Part shown: positions 7,412 through 15,887 of the stretch, piece after piece
How positions within the stretch are numbered: position 1 is the first letter of the stretch
Layout of the letters: every line of letters starts with the position of its first letter
DNA from: AC-32 sp963763475
Lineage (GTDB): Bacteria; Actinomycetota; Thermoleophilia; Gaiellales; Gaiellaceae
DNA length: 64,000 nucleotides
Reading direction: 5' to 3'
NCBI GenBank assembly: GCA_963763475.1
Contig: CAVXOR010000003.1
Location: 434,001-498,000 of the forward strand
Translations under genes and position numbers: made by a program
The notes under the pieces: generated by a model
Seen by the model: only the letters and a program-made list of their open reading frames with translations
Database searches by the model: none
Told to the model about the DNA's origin: nothing

Positions 7412-8688
7412 GGATCGAGCCAGCTGCCACGCTGCGTGGCCACATCGCCGTCCCAGGGGACAAGTCGATCTCGCACCGCGCGGTGCTGCTCGGGACGATC
7501 GGCGAGGGCGAGACCTCTGTGCGCGGCTTCGGCCGCTCGGGCGACACGGAGGCGACCATCGCCGCGGTGCGCGCGCTGGGCGCGACCGTGCACGAGGACG
7601 ACGTGGACACGCTCCGCGTCGAGGGCGCCGGGCTGCGCGGCCTGCGCGAGACAGGTGAGCCGATCGACTGCGGCAACTCGGGCACCACGCTGCGCCTGCT
7701 CGCCGGGATCCTTGCCGGCCAGCGGGGCCGCTTCGAGCTGACGGGCGACGAGTCGCTGCGCCGCCGCCCCGTCGACCGGATCGCCGATCCACTCGTCCAG
7801 ATGGGCGTGCGGGTCGAGAGCGCCGACGGCAGGCCGCCGCTCGTGCTCGAAGGCGGCGAGCTGCGCGGGATCCGCTACGAGCTCCCGGTCGCGAGCGCCC
7901 AGGTCAAATCGTGCATCCTGCTCGCGGGCTTGTACGCGGCGGGCCGCACGACCGTCGTCGAGCCCCTCCCGACGCGCGACCACACCGAGCTGATGCTCGA
8001 AGCCGCCGGCGTGGCGGTGACGCGCACGCAGCGGCGCATCTCGGTGGGTCCGGCCGAGCAACTGCGGCTCGGCGAGGTCGACGTCCCTGGAGATTTCTCC
8101 GCGGCTGCGCCGTTCGTGGTCGCCGCGACCCTGCTGCCCGGCTCCGAGCTGACGATCCACGACCTCGGGCTCAACCCCCGCAGGACCGGCCTGCTCGACG
8201 TGCTCGCGCGCATGGGCGCGCGCGTCACGGTGTTCAACCGCCGCACGAGCGCCGGCGAGCCGATCGGCGACCTCGAGGTGCGCTCCGCCGAGTTGACCGC
8301 GACGACAGTGACCGCCGAGGAGGTGCCGCTCATGGTCGACGAGCTGCCGCTGTTCGCACTCGCGGCGGCGAGCGCGCACGGCGAGAGCAAGGTCGAAGGC
8401 GCACAGGAGCTGCGCGTCAAGGAAACGGACCGCATCGAAACCGTCACAACTTCGCTACGAGGCCTTGGCATCCGCATCGCCGCGAGCGACGATGGCCTCG
8501 GGGTGAGAGGGGTACCTTCCCGCCCTAGGGGTGGGGGAATGAGCTCACACGGCGATCATCGGATTGCGATGCTTGGTGCGGTCGCGGGACTCGTCTCGCG
8601 GGAAGGAGTCGAGCTCGAGGACGCGGAGGCGGTCGCTGTAAGCTTCCCCGGGTTTTTCGAGCTGCTGGACTCGGTTACACAACGATGA
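7408..8688 (+). CDS. aroA: 3-phosphoshikimate 1-carboxyvinyltransferase (EPSP synthase)
   Basis: EPSP synthase transfers the enolpyruvyl group of PEP to shikimate 3-phosphate. The ATG at 7408 starts MRIEPAATLRGHIAVPGDKSISHRA, the usual beginning with the KSxSxR motif; the longer open frame upstream is not coding. Other marks are GNSGTTLRLL (family GNAGTxxR), DESLRRRPVDR, the ACQ-region SAQVKSCILLAGL, and near the end ELRVKETDR and SHGDHRIAML. At 426 residues it is normal. It is coupled to tyrA and cmk by ATGA overlaps on both sides. Confidence 0.96.
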   Translation: MRIEPAATLRGHIAVPGDKSISHRAVLLGTIGEGETSVRGFGRSGDTEATIAAVRALGATVHEDDVDTLRVEGAGLRGLRETGEPIDCGNSGTTLRLLAGILAGQRGRFELTGDESLRRRPVDRIADPLVQMGVRVESADGRPPLVLEGGELRGIRYELPVASAQVKSCILLAGLYAAGRTTVVEPLPTRDHTELMLEAAGVAVTRTQRRISVGPAEQLRLGEVDVPGDFSAAAPFVVAATLLPGSELTIHDLGLNPRRTGLLDVLARMGARVTVFNRRTSAGEPIGDLEVRSAELTATTVTAEEVPLMVDELPLFALAAASAHGESKVEGAQELRVKETDRIETVTTSLRGLGIRIAASDDGLGVRGVPSRPRGGGMSSHGDHRIAMLGAVAGLVSREGVELEDAEAVAVSFPGFFELLDSVTQR

Positions 8689-9317
8689 TCGTCGCCATCG
8701 ACGGACCGGCGGGAGCCGGCAAGAGCACGGTTGCCCGGCGTCTGGCGGAGCGGCTCGGCTTCCGCTACCTCGACACCGGCGCGATGTACCGGGCGCTCAC
8801 CTGGCTCGCGCGCCAGCGCGGAGTGGCGCTCGGGAACGGCGAGCAGCTGGGCGAGCTCGCAGCCGAGTATCCGGTGTCCTTCGACGAGCAGGGCCGGGTC
8901 TGGATCGCGGACACCGACGTCACCTCCTCGATTCGCAGGGCCGACATCGACAGCCTCGTCCCCGTCGTCGCCCGCCACCCAGCGGTGCGCACGGTGATGC
9001 GGGCGCGCCAGCAGGAGCTCGCCGACGACGGCAACGTCGTGATCGAGGGCCGCGACATCGGCACCGTCGTCGCGCCGCAGGCCGCGGTGAAGATCTACCT
9101 CAATGCCGACCGCACGGTGCGCGCCTCGCGCCGCCTGGCGGAGCGGCCCGAGATCGGCGCCGACGCGCTCGCGACCGACCTGCGCCTGCGCGACGAGAGC
9201 GACGCCGCCCGCATGCGCCCGGCCGAGGATGCTGAGCAGATCGACACCACCGATCTCGACGTCGAGGACGTGGTCGCCCAGATCGAAGAGCTGGTCCGAG
9301 CCCGCCAGCCGGCGTGA
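8685..9317 (+). CDS. cmk: Cytidylate kinase
   Basis: Cmk phosphorylates CMP and dCMP with ATP. The 210-residue protein opens with the P-loop IDGPAGAGKSTVARRLA, followed by the substrate motif YLDTGAMYRALTW. RADIDSLVPVVARHPAVR is the CMP-binding insert and VIEGRDIGTVV the conserved block after it. The aroA-cmk-der order is common in Gram-positive bacteria. It overlaps aroA by ATGA, and the der start follows one base after its stop. Confidence 0.95.
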   Translation: MIVAIDGPAGAGKSTVARRLAERLGFRYLDTGAMYRALTWLARQRGVALGNGEQLGELAAEYPVSFDEQGRVWIADTDVTSSIRRADIDSLVPVVARHPAVRTVMRARQQELADDGNVVIEGRDIGTVVAPQAAVKIYLNADRTVRASRRLAERPEIGADALATDLRLRDESDAARMRPAEDAEQIDTTDLDVEDVVAQIEELVRARQPA

Positions 9318-9318
9318 C

Positions 9319-10626
9319 GTGGCCGACGAGCTCGCGGGAACTGTCGCCGTTGTCGGCTTTCCGAACGTCGGGAAGTCGACGCTCGTCAACCGGCTGACCG
9401 AGTCGCGGGCGGCCGTCGTGCACGAGACGCCCGGTGTCACGCGGGACCGCAAGGAGGTCGTCGCCGACTGGAATGGGCAGCGCTTCCGCCTGATCGACAC
9501 CGGCGGCGTGGACATCGCCGACCGGACGCCGATCACGCGCTCGATCGCCGACCAGGCCCACGCGGCGATCGCCGAGGCCGACCTGATCCTGTTCGTCGTC
9601 GACGCTCGCGCCGGGATCACGCCCGGGGACGAGGAGCTGGCCGCGATCCTCAGGCGCGCACGCAAGCCCGTGCTGTTGCTGGCGAACAAGATCGACGACC
9701 CGGGCCAGGACGCGCTCGCGCTCGAGTTTCACCGGCTCGGGCTCGGCGATCCGGTGCCGCTCTCGGCCCAGCACGGCCACGGCACGGGCGACCTGCTCGA
9801 CGCCGTCGTGACGATGCTCCCCGGCAGCGGCCCGCAGGAGGTGGGGGAGGACGCGATCCGCGTCGCGATCCTCGGTCGTCCGAACGTCGGCAAGTCGAGC
9901 TTGCTCAATGCCCTGCTCGGCGAGGAGCGCGTGATCGTCTCGGAGGTGCCCGGCACGACGCGTGACGCGATCGACACGGTGCTCGAGCGCGGCAAGCGCA
10001 CCTTCGTGCTGGTCGACACGGCTGGCATCCGACGCAAGCGGAAGCAGCGCCAGGGGATCGAGTACTACTCGGAGCTACGTGCCCTGGCGGCCGCCGAGCG
10101 GGCGGACGTGGCGCTCGTGCTCGTCGACGCCTCCGAGGGCCTCGTCGACCAGGATCTGACGGTGGCCGACATCGCGCGCAAGGCGCAGGACTCGACGCTG
10201 GTGGTGCTTTCGAAGTGGGACATCACCGAGACCGAGCTCGAAGACGTCCGCCCGCGGCTCGCGTCACGGCTGCGCCAGCGCCCGCCGGTCGTCACCATCA
10301 GCGCCAAGACCGGCCGTGGCATCTCGCGCCTGCTCGACCGGGTCGAGGAGCTCTACGACAAGCACACCGCGCGGGTCGGCACCGGAGAGCTGAACCGCTT
10401 CCTCGCCGAGCTACGTGAGGCGCGCGAGCCGCCGTCGCGGAACGGCAGACGGCTGAACCTGCTCTACGGGACGCAGGTGCAGGCACGCCCGCCGCGCTTC
10501 CGTTTCTTCGTCAACGACCCCGGCCTGATCACGCGCGATTACGGCTACTGGGTCGAGAACCAGCTCCGGGACCGCTTCGAGCTGCAGGGTGTGCCCGTGT
10601 CCATCGACTTCGTGCGGCGCTCGTGA
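9319..10626 (+). CDS. der: Ribosome-associated GTPase Der (EngA)
   Basis: Der is a tandem-GTPase needed for 50S ribosome assembly. Two G domains are visible: the first with VGFPNVGKSTLVNRL, DTGG and NKID, the second with LGRPNVGKSSLLNALLG, DTAGIRRKRK and SKWD. A KH-like C-terminal domain follows (PPRFRFFVNDPGLITRDYGYWVENQLRDRF). I start it at GTG 9319, right after the cmk stop, because the homology begins there. The 435-residue length is typical. The end overlaps gpsA as GTGA. Confidence 0.96.
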   Translation: MADELAGTVAVVGFPNVGKSTLVNRLTESRAAVVHETPGVTRDRKEVVADWNGQRFRLIDTGGVDIADRTPITRSIADQAHAAIAEADLILFVVDARAGITPGDEELAAILRRARKPVLLLANKIDDPGQDALALEFHRLGLGDPVPLSAQHGHGTGDLLDAVVTMLPGSGPQEVGEDAIRVAILGRPNVGKSSLLNALLGEERVIVSEVPGTTRDAIDTVLERGKRTFVLVDTAGIRRKRKQRQGIEYYSELRALAAAERADVALVLVDASEGLVDQDLTVADIARKAQDSTLVVLSKWDITETELEDVRPRLASRLRQRPPVVTISAKTGRGISRLLDRVEELYDKHTARVGTGELNRFLAELREAREPPSRNGRRLNLLYGTQVQARPPRFRFFVNDPGLITRDYGYWVENQLRDRFELQGVPVSIDFVRRS

Positions 10627-11576
10627 ACGCGGCCGTTGTCGGCGCAGGAGCGTGGGGGACGGCATTCGCCTCGGTGCTGGCCGCGCGCGGGCACGACGTC
10701 ACGCTGGCTGCGCGCGATCCCGAGCAGGCGCGGGCGATAGCCGAGACCGGACGCAATCCGCGCTACCTGCCGAACGCCGACCTCAGCGGGATCTCGGCGA
10801 CCACGGTCGACGACCCGAGCCTGGCAGGCGTCGACCTGCACGTGATCGCGGTGCCGAGTCGCGCGTTCGCCGAGGTCGTGCGCAACCTGCCCGGCGCGGC
10901 GCCCGTGCTGAGCCTGACCAAGGGCCTCGACCCCGAGGGCGGCGGCCGGCTCTCGGAGCGCGTCGAGCGCCGCGGTTTCGCCGTCCTCTCCGGACCGAAT
11001 TTCGCCGAGGAGATCGCGGACGGCCTGCCCGCGGCCGCGGTGATCGCGAGCACGGACGCGAACCTCGCCGAGGAGCTCCAGCAGGCGGTCAACTCGATGG
11101 CCTTCCGGGTGTACGTGAACGACGACCTGGTCGGCGTCGAGCTCTGCGCGGCGGCGAAGAACGTGATTGCGCTCGCGGCGGGCGGCGTCGACGGCCTCGG
11201 TCTGGGCGACAACGCGAAGGCCGCTCTGATCGCCCGCGGCCTGGCGGAGATGGCGCGGCTGGGCGAAGCGAGCGGTGCGCGGGCCGAGACCTTCTCGGGC
11301 CTGGCCGGCATGGGCGACCTGATGGTCACCTGCTGGAGCCGCCAGGGCCGCAACCGCCGCGCCGGCGAGCTGATCGCCCAGGGGGCCTCTCCCGACGAGG
11401 CGGCCGCGCAGATCGGCACCGTCGAGGGCCTGACGACTGCACCCGTGCTGCGCGGGCTCTCGCACCGCGTCGGCATCGAGCTGCCGATCACCGAAGGTGT
11501 CTGCCATGTCCTTGACGGGCAGGATCTGCAGGACTTAGCTGCGAGACTGATGGGACGCCAGCCAACCCGGGAGTGA
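10623..11576 (+). CDS. gpsA: Glycerol-3-phosphate dehydrogenase [NAD(P)+]
   Basis: GpsA reduces dihydroxyacetone phosphate to sn-glycerol 3-phosphate for phospholipid synthesis. The Rossmann motif VVGAGAWGTAFASVLA starts at residue 5. LSLTKGLDPEGGG, VLSGPNFAEEIADGLPAAAV and LCAAAKNVIALAAGGVDGLGLGDNAKAALIARG cover the substrate site and catalytic Lys. TFSGLAGMGDLMVTCWSRQGRNRRAG closes the second domain. At 317 residues it is normal. The GTG start overlaps the der stop. Confidence 0.95.
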   Translation: MNAAVVGAGAWGTAFASVLAARGHDVTLAARDPEQARAIAETGRNPRYLPNADLSGISATTVDDPSLAGVDLHVIAVPSRAFAEVVRNLPGAAPVLSLTKGLDPEGGGRLSERVERRGFAVLSGPNFAEEIADGLPAAAVIASTDANLAEELQQAVNSMAFRVYVNDDLVGVELCAAAKNVIALAAGGVDGLGLGDNAKAALIARGLAEMARLGEASGARAETFSGLAGMGDLMVTCWSRQGRNRRAGELIAQGASPDEAAAQIGTVEGLTTAPVLRGLSHRVGIELPITEGVCHVLDGQDLQDLAARLMGRQPTRE

Positions 11577-13039
11577 CCATGCGCCGCCTTCTTCCCTTCT
11601 TCATCCTCACCGCGCTCCTCGCGGGCTGCGGCAGCTCCACGAAGACCAGCCTCGGCGGCGGTTCAATCCCCGAGGGCGCGAGCATGGTCCGCGCCGGCTC
11701 GCTCGCCTTCGTCTCGGTCGACAGCGACCTCGGCTCCGACCAGTGGCAGCAGCTGGACGAGCTGGCGCAGAAGTTCCCGGGCCGCGACCAGGCCATCACG
11801 AAGCTGAAGCAGCAGCTCTCGCAGGAGGGCGTCGACTACGACCAGGATGTGAAGCCCGCGCTCGGCCCCGAGCTAGACGTTGCGGTCGTGAGCGCAGGCA
11901 CCGGCCTCTCGCCGAAGGTCGTTGCGCTGACGAAGCCCGACGACCCGGCCAAGTTCAAGGCGCTCGTGATGAAGCTGAACGCGAGCGACTCTTCCGGCGA
12001 CCGCGCGGTGTACCGCGAGGTCGACGGCTGGTATGCGCTTTCCGACAGCGAGGCGGCGATCAGCGCGGTGCTGAAGGGCGATGGCGAGGCGCTGGCCGAC
12101 GACGCAGACTTCAAGGAGGCCCTCGACAAGCTCCCCGGCGACACGCTCGTGAAGCTCTACGTCGACGGGCCTCGGCTTGCTGCGCTCGTCAGCGCGGCCG
12201 CGCGTGCGGAGGAGAGCGGCTTCGATCCCTCCACGCTCGGGCTGGACAAGCTGAAGTACATCTCCGCCTCGGCGAGCGCCGAGGACGAGGGCGTGCGCAT
12301 CCGGGGCGCGTCGAGCGGCGGCCCCTCGGGGGCCGACTTCGCCTCGGCGCTGATCGGCGGCGTCCCCGGCGACGCGTTCGCCTTCCTCGACTTCAAGGGT
12401 CAGGGGACGACAGACCAGCTCGGGCAGCTCAAGTCCAACCCGCGGGTCGCGCAGGGCATCGCCCACCTGGAGCAGATGCTCGGCGTCTCCTTCGAGCAGG
12501 TGCTCGCGCTGCTCAGCGGCGAGACCGCGTTCTACGCGCGGCCCGGCGCGGCGATCCCGGAGCTGACGCTCGTGCTCGGGTCGAAGGACGACAACGCGGC
12601 GCTCGCGACGCTGGACAAGATGGCCGCCCACATCGCGGCTATGACCGGCGGCCAGGTCCAGCCAGGCACGCAGGGCGGCCACCCGGTGAAGACGGTCGAC
12701 TTCGGCCAGTTCCAGATCCACTACGGCAGTGTCGACGGCAAGGTCGTGCTCACCAGCGGCTTGAGTGGGATCGCAGACTACGGTCAGGGCGACCACCTGC
12801 CGGACAGCGCCGATTTCAAGGAGGCGCAGGACGCCTCCGGGATGCCCGACTCGACCGGCGGCTTCATCTACCTCGACCTGAAGGACGCGCTGCCGCTGCT
12901 CGAGGGCTTCGCGGCGCTCTCGGGCGAGAGCCTGCCGAGCTCGACCACCGAGAACCTGCGACCGCTGCGCTCCTTCGTCGCCTGGTCGAGCGCTTCGGGC
13001 GACACTCGAACCTTCGACGCGTTCCTCGAGATCAAGTAG
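11573..13039 (+). CDS. DUF3352-domain lipoprotein
   Basis: The product is a 488-residue exported lipoprotein: basic N-terminus, hydrophobic stretch, then the lipobox LLAGC, so Cys near residue 19 should be lipidated. The rest matches DUF3352, a family mostly of actinobacterial surface proteins of unknown role, with repeated alpha/beta segments and motifs such as LGPELDVAVV and SGETAFYARPGAAIPELTLVLG. The GTG at 11573 gives the usual overlap with gpsA; ATG 11579 is an equally possible start. No enzymatic motif is seen. Confidence 0.75.
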   Translation: MTMRRLLPFFILTALLAGCGSSTKTSLGGGSIPEGASMVRAGSLAFVSVDSDLGSDQWQQLDELAQKFPGRDQAITKLKQQLSQEGVDYDQDVKPALGPELDVAVVSAGTGLSPKVVALTKPDDPAKFKALVMKLNASDSSGDRAVYREVDGWYALSDSEAAISAVLKGDGEALADDADFKEALDKLPGDTLVKLYVDGPRLAALVSAAARAEESGFDPSTLGLDKLKYISASASAEDEGVRIRGASSGGPSGADFASALIGGVPGDAFAFLDFKGQGTTDQLGQLKSNPRVAQGIAHLEQMLGVSFEQVLALLSGETAFYARPGAAIPELTLVLGSKDDNAALATLDKMAAHIAAMTGGQVQPGTQGGHPVKTVDFGQFQIHYGSVDGKVVLTSGLSGIADYGQGDHLPDSADFKEAQDASGMPDSTGGFIYLDLKDALPLLEGFAALSGESLPSSTTENLRPLRSFVAWSSASGDTRTFDAFLEIK

Positions 13040-13053
13040 CCTGATCCGCCGGT

Positions 13054-14301
13054 ATGGCGGCGCGCGAATTCCTCTTCACCTCGGAGTCGGTCACCGAGGG
13101 CCACCCGGACAAGGTCGCGGATCAGATCTCCGATGCGGTGCTCGACGCCGTGCTCTCGGACGACCCGACCGGGCGCGTCGCCTGCGAGACGCTGATCACC
13201 ACGGGCCTGGTCGTCGTCGCGGGCGAGATCACGACCGAGACCTACGTCGACATCCCGGCGCTCGTCCGCAAGAAGATCGCCGAGATCGGCTACACGCACT
13301 CGGAGTGGGGCTTCGACGCCAACACGTGCGGCGTCGTGGTCGCGCTCGACGAGCAGTCGCCGGACATCGCGCAGGGGGTGGATGCGTCCTACGAGACGCA
13401 GCACGACCCGGCTGACGACGACCCGCTCGACCAGGTCGGCGCGGGCGACCAGGGGATGATGTTCGGCTACGCCTCGAACGAGACGGCCGAGCTGATGCCG
13501 CTCCCGATCATGCTCGCGCACAAGATCTGCAAGCGGCTGGCCGAGGTGCGCAAGGTCGGCGAGCTGCCGTATCTTCGACCCGACGGCAAGGCGCAGGTCA
13601 CGGTTCGCTACGAGGTCGACGAGGCGGGCCACCAGACGCCGGTCGAGATCGAGCGGATCCTGGTCTCGACCCAGCACGCCGACGGCTGCGACGCGGAGAC
13701 CCTGATCAAGCCCGACCTCGTCGAGCGCGTGCTGCACCCGATCCTGCCGCGCGAGCTCTACGACGAGAACCGTCTCGGCGACCGCGACTTCGTCTACGTC
13801 AACCCGACGGGCAAATTCGTGATCGGCGGTCCGATGGGCGACACCGGGCTCACCGGGCGCAAGATCATCGTCGACACCTACGGCGGCGCGGCCCGCCACG
13901 GCGGCGGTGCCTTCTCGGGCAAGGATCCGACGAAGGTCGACCGCTCGGCGGCGTACGCGGCGCGCTACGTCGCGAAGAACGTCGTCGCCGCGGAGCTCGC
14001 CGACCGCTGCGAGGTCAACGTTGCCTACGCGATCGGCGTCGCGCACCCCGTTTCGGTCGCGGTGCGCACGTTCGGCACGGAGCGCGTGCCGGTGCCGCGG
14101 ATCGAGGAGCTCATCCGCGAGCACTTCGACTTGCGTCCGGCCGCGATCCTGCGCGACCTCGACCTGCGTCGCCCGATCTACGCGAAGACCGCGGCGTACG
14201 GCCACTTCGGCCGCGACGACCACGACTTCACCTGGGAGCGCGCCGACAAGGCCGCCGCGCTCCGCGAAGCCGCCGGCGTCACCGCCACGGCAACCGCCTA
14301 G
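13054..14301 (+). CDS. metK: S-adenosylmethionine synthetase
   Basis: MetK makes S-adenosylmethionine from methionine and ATP. The 415-residue protein has SVTEGHPDKVADQISDAVLDA at the N-terminus (metal and phosphate ligands), the hexapeptide GAGDQG, and the glycine-rich loop GGGAFSGKDPTKVDRSAAYAARY. A TAG+CCT (13037-13042) 11 bases before the ATG could be a -10 box, but its TAG is the stop of the previous gene. The short gap leaves no room for a SAM riboswitch. The end overlaps the convergent regulator gene by four bases. Confidence 0.97.
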   Translation: MAAREFLFTSESVTEGHPDKVADQISDAVLDAVLSDDPTGRVACETLITTGLVVVAGEITTETYVDIPALVRKKIAEIGYTHSEWGFDANTCGVVVALDEQSPDIAQGVDASYETQHDPADDDPLDQVGAGDQGMMFGYASNETAELMPLPIMLAHKICKRLAEVRKVGELPYLRPDGKAQVTVRYEVDEAGHQTPVEIERILVSTQHADGCDAETLIKPDLVERVLHPILPRELYDENRLGDRDFVYVNPTGKFVIGGPMGDTGLTGRKIIVDTYGGAARHGGGAFSGKDPTKVDRSAAYAARYVAKNVVAAELADRCEVNVAYAIGVAHPVSVAVRTFGTERVPVPRIEELIREHFDLRPAAILRDLDLRRPIYAKTAAYGHFGRDDHDFTWERADKAAALREAAGVTATATA

Positions 14302-14981
14302 ACGGCCCGGACGAACAACCCGGCGGCGGCCTTCTCGGCGATCGTCTGCTCGCCGCCGTTCAGGCGGACCGTGAGCTGCTCCGCGGCCGGCTGCGTCTCG
14401 CGCACCTCGACCGACGCGCCGGGGACGAAGCCCTGGTCGTAGAACCAGTGCAGCAGGTCGCCGTCGTGCTCGGCCAGGCGGACGATCTCGGCTCGCGTGC
14501 CTGCCTCGAGGTCGGCCAGGGGTGCGAGCTCGAGGTTCTCGGCCTGCTCGAAGTCGGTGTCGACGGGCCAGCCGTGGGGGCAGCGGTCCGGGTGACCGAG
14601 CTTCTCGCTGACGCGCTCGATCATCTCGTCGCTGAAGCTCTCGCCGATCTCGTCGGCGTGGACGTGTGCCTCGGCGGCCGTGTAGCCCATGAAGTCGGTC
14701 AGCAGCCGCTCGACGATCCGGTGCTTGCGGACGACCTGCTCGGCCCGCTCGCGGCCGGCCGGCGTGAGGATCGCCTCCTTGTGCTCGCCGCGCTCGACGA
14801 GCCCGTCGGCCTCGAGCCGCTTCAGCATCTCGCCGGCCGACGCGCGCGAGACGCCGAGCATCTCGGCCACGCGCGACGCCAGCGTGGGCGACCCCTGGCG
14901 CTGCGGCCGGTACTCGCCGATCGGGAACGCGAGGAAGTAGATCGTCTCCAGGTACTCGTCGACCGAATGCCCCTGCGCCAC
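14298..14981 (-). CDS. DtxR/MntR-family metal-dependent repressor
   Basis: The predicted protein has 227 residues. Residues 1-70 are the winged helix (TLASRVAEMLGVSRASAGEMLKRLEADGLVERGEHKEAILT). The dimer and metal domain follows with KHRIVERLL (the H-x-x-x-E ligands), a conserved His in AHVHADEIG, and LGHPDRCPHGWPV. The C-terminal 75 residues form an SH3/FeoA domain. The ancillary ligand positions (Cys102, Glu105, His106 of IdeR) read Asp, Gly, Glu in my hand alignment, so metal choice may differ. I start at GTG 14981, since GTG 15017 lies inside the palindromic operator. The neighbouring ZIP transporter is the likely target. Confidence 0.88.
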   Translation of the reverse strand: MAQGHSVDEYLETIYFLAFPIGEYRPQRQGSPTLASRVAEMLGVSRASAGEMLKRLEADGLVERGEHKEAILTPAGRERAEQVVRKHRIVERLLTDFMGYTAAEAHVHADEIGESFSDEMIERVSEKLGHPDRCPHGWPVDTDFEQAENLELAPLADLEAGTRAEIVRLAEHDGDLLHWFYDQGFVPGASVEVRETQPAAEQLTVRLNGGEQTIAEKAAAGLFVRAV

Positions 14982-15006
14982 GAAGGAAACTCTACTCGCG
15001 GGCTCT

Positions 15007-15024
15007 TGTAAGGGCACCCTTACA
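15007..15024. promoter_or_regulatory. Candidate operator of the DtxR-family repressor
   Basis: TGTAAGGG-CA-CCCTTACA is a perfect 8+8 inverted repeat of the size and A/T-G/C layout of DtxR-family boxes. It lies between the divergent repressor and ZIP transporter genes and would cover the -35 to spacer region of the transporter promoter. Binding of the adjacent repressor is inference. Confidence 0.7.
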
Positions 15025-15032
15025 GAAACTGC

Positions 15033-15038
15033 TACCGT
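15033..15038 (+). promoter_or_regulatory. -10 box (TACCGT) of the ZIP gene
   Basis: TACCGT ends 8 bases before ATG 15047, just downstream of the palindrome. A repressor on the palindrome would block polymerase here. Confidence 0.4.
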
Positions 15039-15046
15039 CGCAGCGC

Positions 15047-15877
15047 ATGTCGACCGGACACATCCTGCTGCTCGGACTGGTCGCCGGCGCGACGATCTTC
15101 ATCGGCCTGCCGATGGGCCGGCTGCACGACGTCGGCCAGACCTTCAAGGCCTTTCTCAGCGCGACCGCCACCGGCATCCTGCTGTTCCTGTTCTGGGACG
15201 TGCTCGTCGAGTCGATCGAGCCGGTTGAGGAGGCCCTCAACGCCCGCGACTGGGGGCAGTTCAGCGGCTATGCGGCGCTCGCGTTCGGCGGCTTCGCGGT
15301 CGGCCTGCTCAGCCTCGTCTACTACGACTCCTGGATGAAGGCGCGCCGCCGCAGGAGCTTCCTCGGCCCGGGCGCAGCTTCGGCGACCGAGCTCGAGCGG
15401 TCGCACTTCACGGGCCTGACGCCGGCGCGCTGGCTCGCGCTCTTCATCGCCACGGGGATCGGCCTGCACAACTTCTCCGAAGGTCTTGCGATCGGGCAGG
15501 CGGCGGCGCTCGACAACCTCAGTCTCGCGTACGTGCTCGTGATCGGCTTCGGCCTCCACAACGCGACCGAGGGCTTCGGCATCGTCGCGCCGCTGTCCGG
15601 CGACGCCGAGCGCCCGAGCTGGCGCTTCCTCGCCTTGCTGGGCGTGATCGGCGGCTTCCCGACCTTCTTCGGAACGATCGTCGGGCAGGCGTGGACGTCG
15701 ACGGCCGTCTCGATCCTCTTCCTGTCGCTCGCCGCCGGCTCGATCCTCTACGTCGTGATGGAGCTGCTGAACGTCTGCCGGCTCTTCTCGAGCAAGACGG
15801 TCACCGCGTGGGGGCTGCTGCTCGGGCTGACGCTCGGGTTCGCGACGGACTTCGTGCTCGTCGCGGCCGGCGTCTAG
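15047..15877 (+). CDS. ZIP-family divalent metal transporter
   Basis: ZIP proteins import zinc, iron or manganese across the inner membrane. This 276-residue protein has about eight hydrophobic segments. The two hallmark metal-site helices are present as HNFSEGLAIG and HNATEGFGI. The segment between helices 3 and 4 is basic (KARRRRSF), as expected for the cytoplasmic loop. It is divergent from a DtxR-family repressor with a palindrome between them, so metal-controlled expression is likely; which metal is not shown. Confidence 0.9.
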   Translation: MSTGHILLLGLVAGATIFIGLPMGRLHDVGQTFKAFLSATATGILLFLFWDVLVESIEPVEEALNARDWGQFSGYAALAFGGFAVGLLSLVYYDSWMKARRRRSFLGPGAASATELERSHFTGLTPARWLALFIATGIGLHNFSEGLAIGQAAALDNLSLAYVLVIGFGLHNATEGFGIVAPLSGDAERPSWRFLALLGVIGGFPTFFGTIVGQAWTSTAVSILFLSLAAGSILYVVMELLNVCRLFSSKTVTAWGLLLGLTLGFATDFVLVAAGV

Positions 15878-15887
15878 GCTCGACGGC

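Noticed and set aside
5111..7792. 893-residue open frame on the minus strand
   Set aside because: It is antisense to aroF, tyrA and aroA, which are certain. The translation is Arg/Ala/Gly-rich with no family match. Long antisense frames are usual at this G+C content.
8503..8548. Inverted repeat within aroA (TTCCCgCCCTAGGG against GGGGGAA)
   Set aside because: It codes for the conserved loop before SHGDHRIAML; arms follow from needed Pro and Gly codons. No second copy was seen.
13040..13053. SAM riboswitch before metK
   Set aside because: Only 14 bases separate the previous stop and metK, so there is no space.
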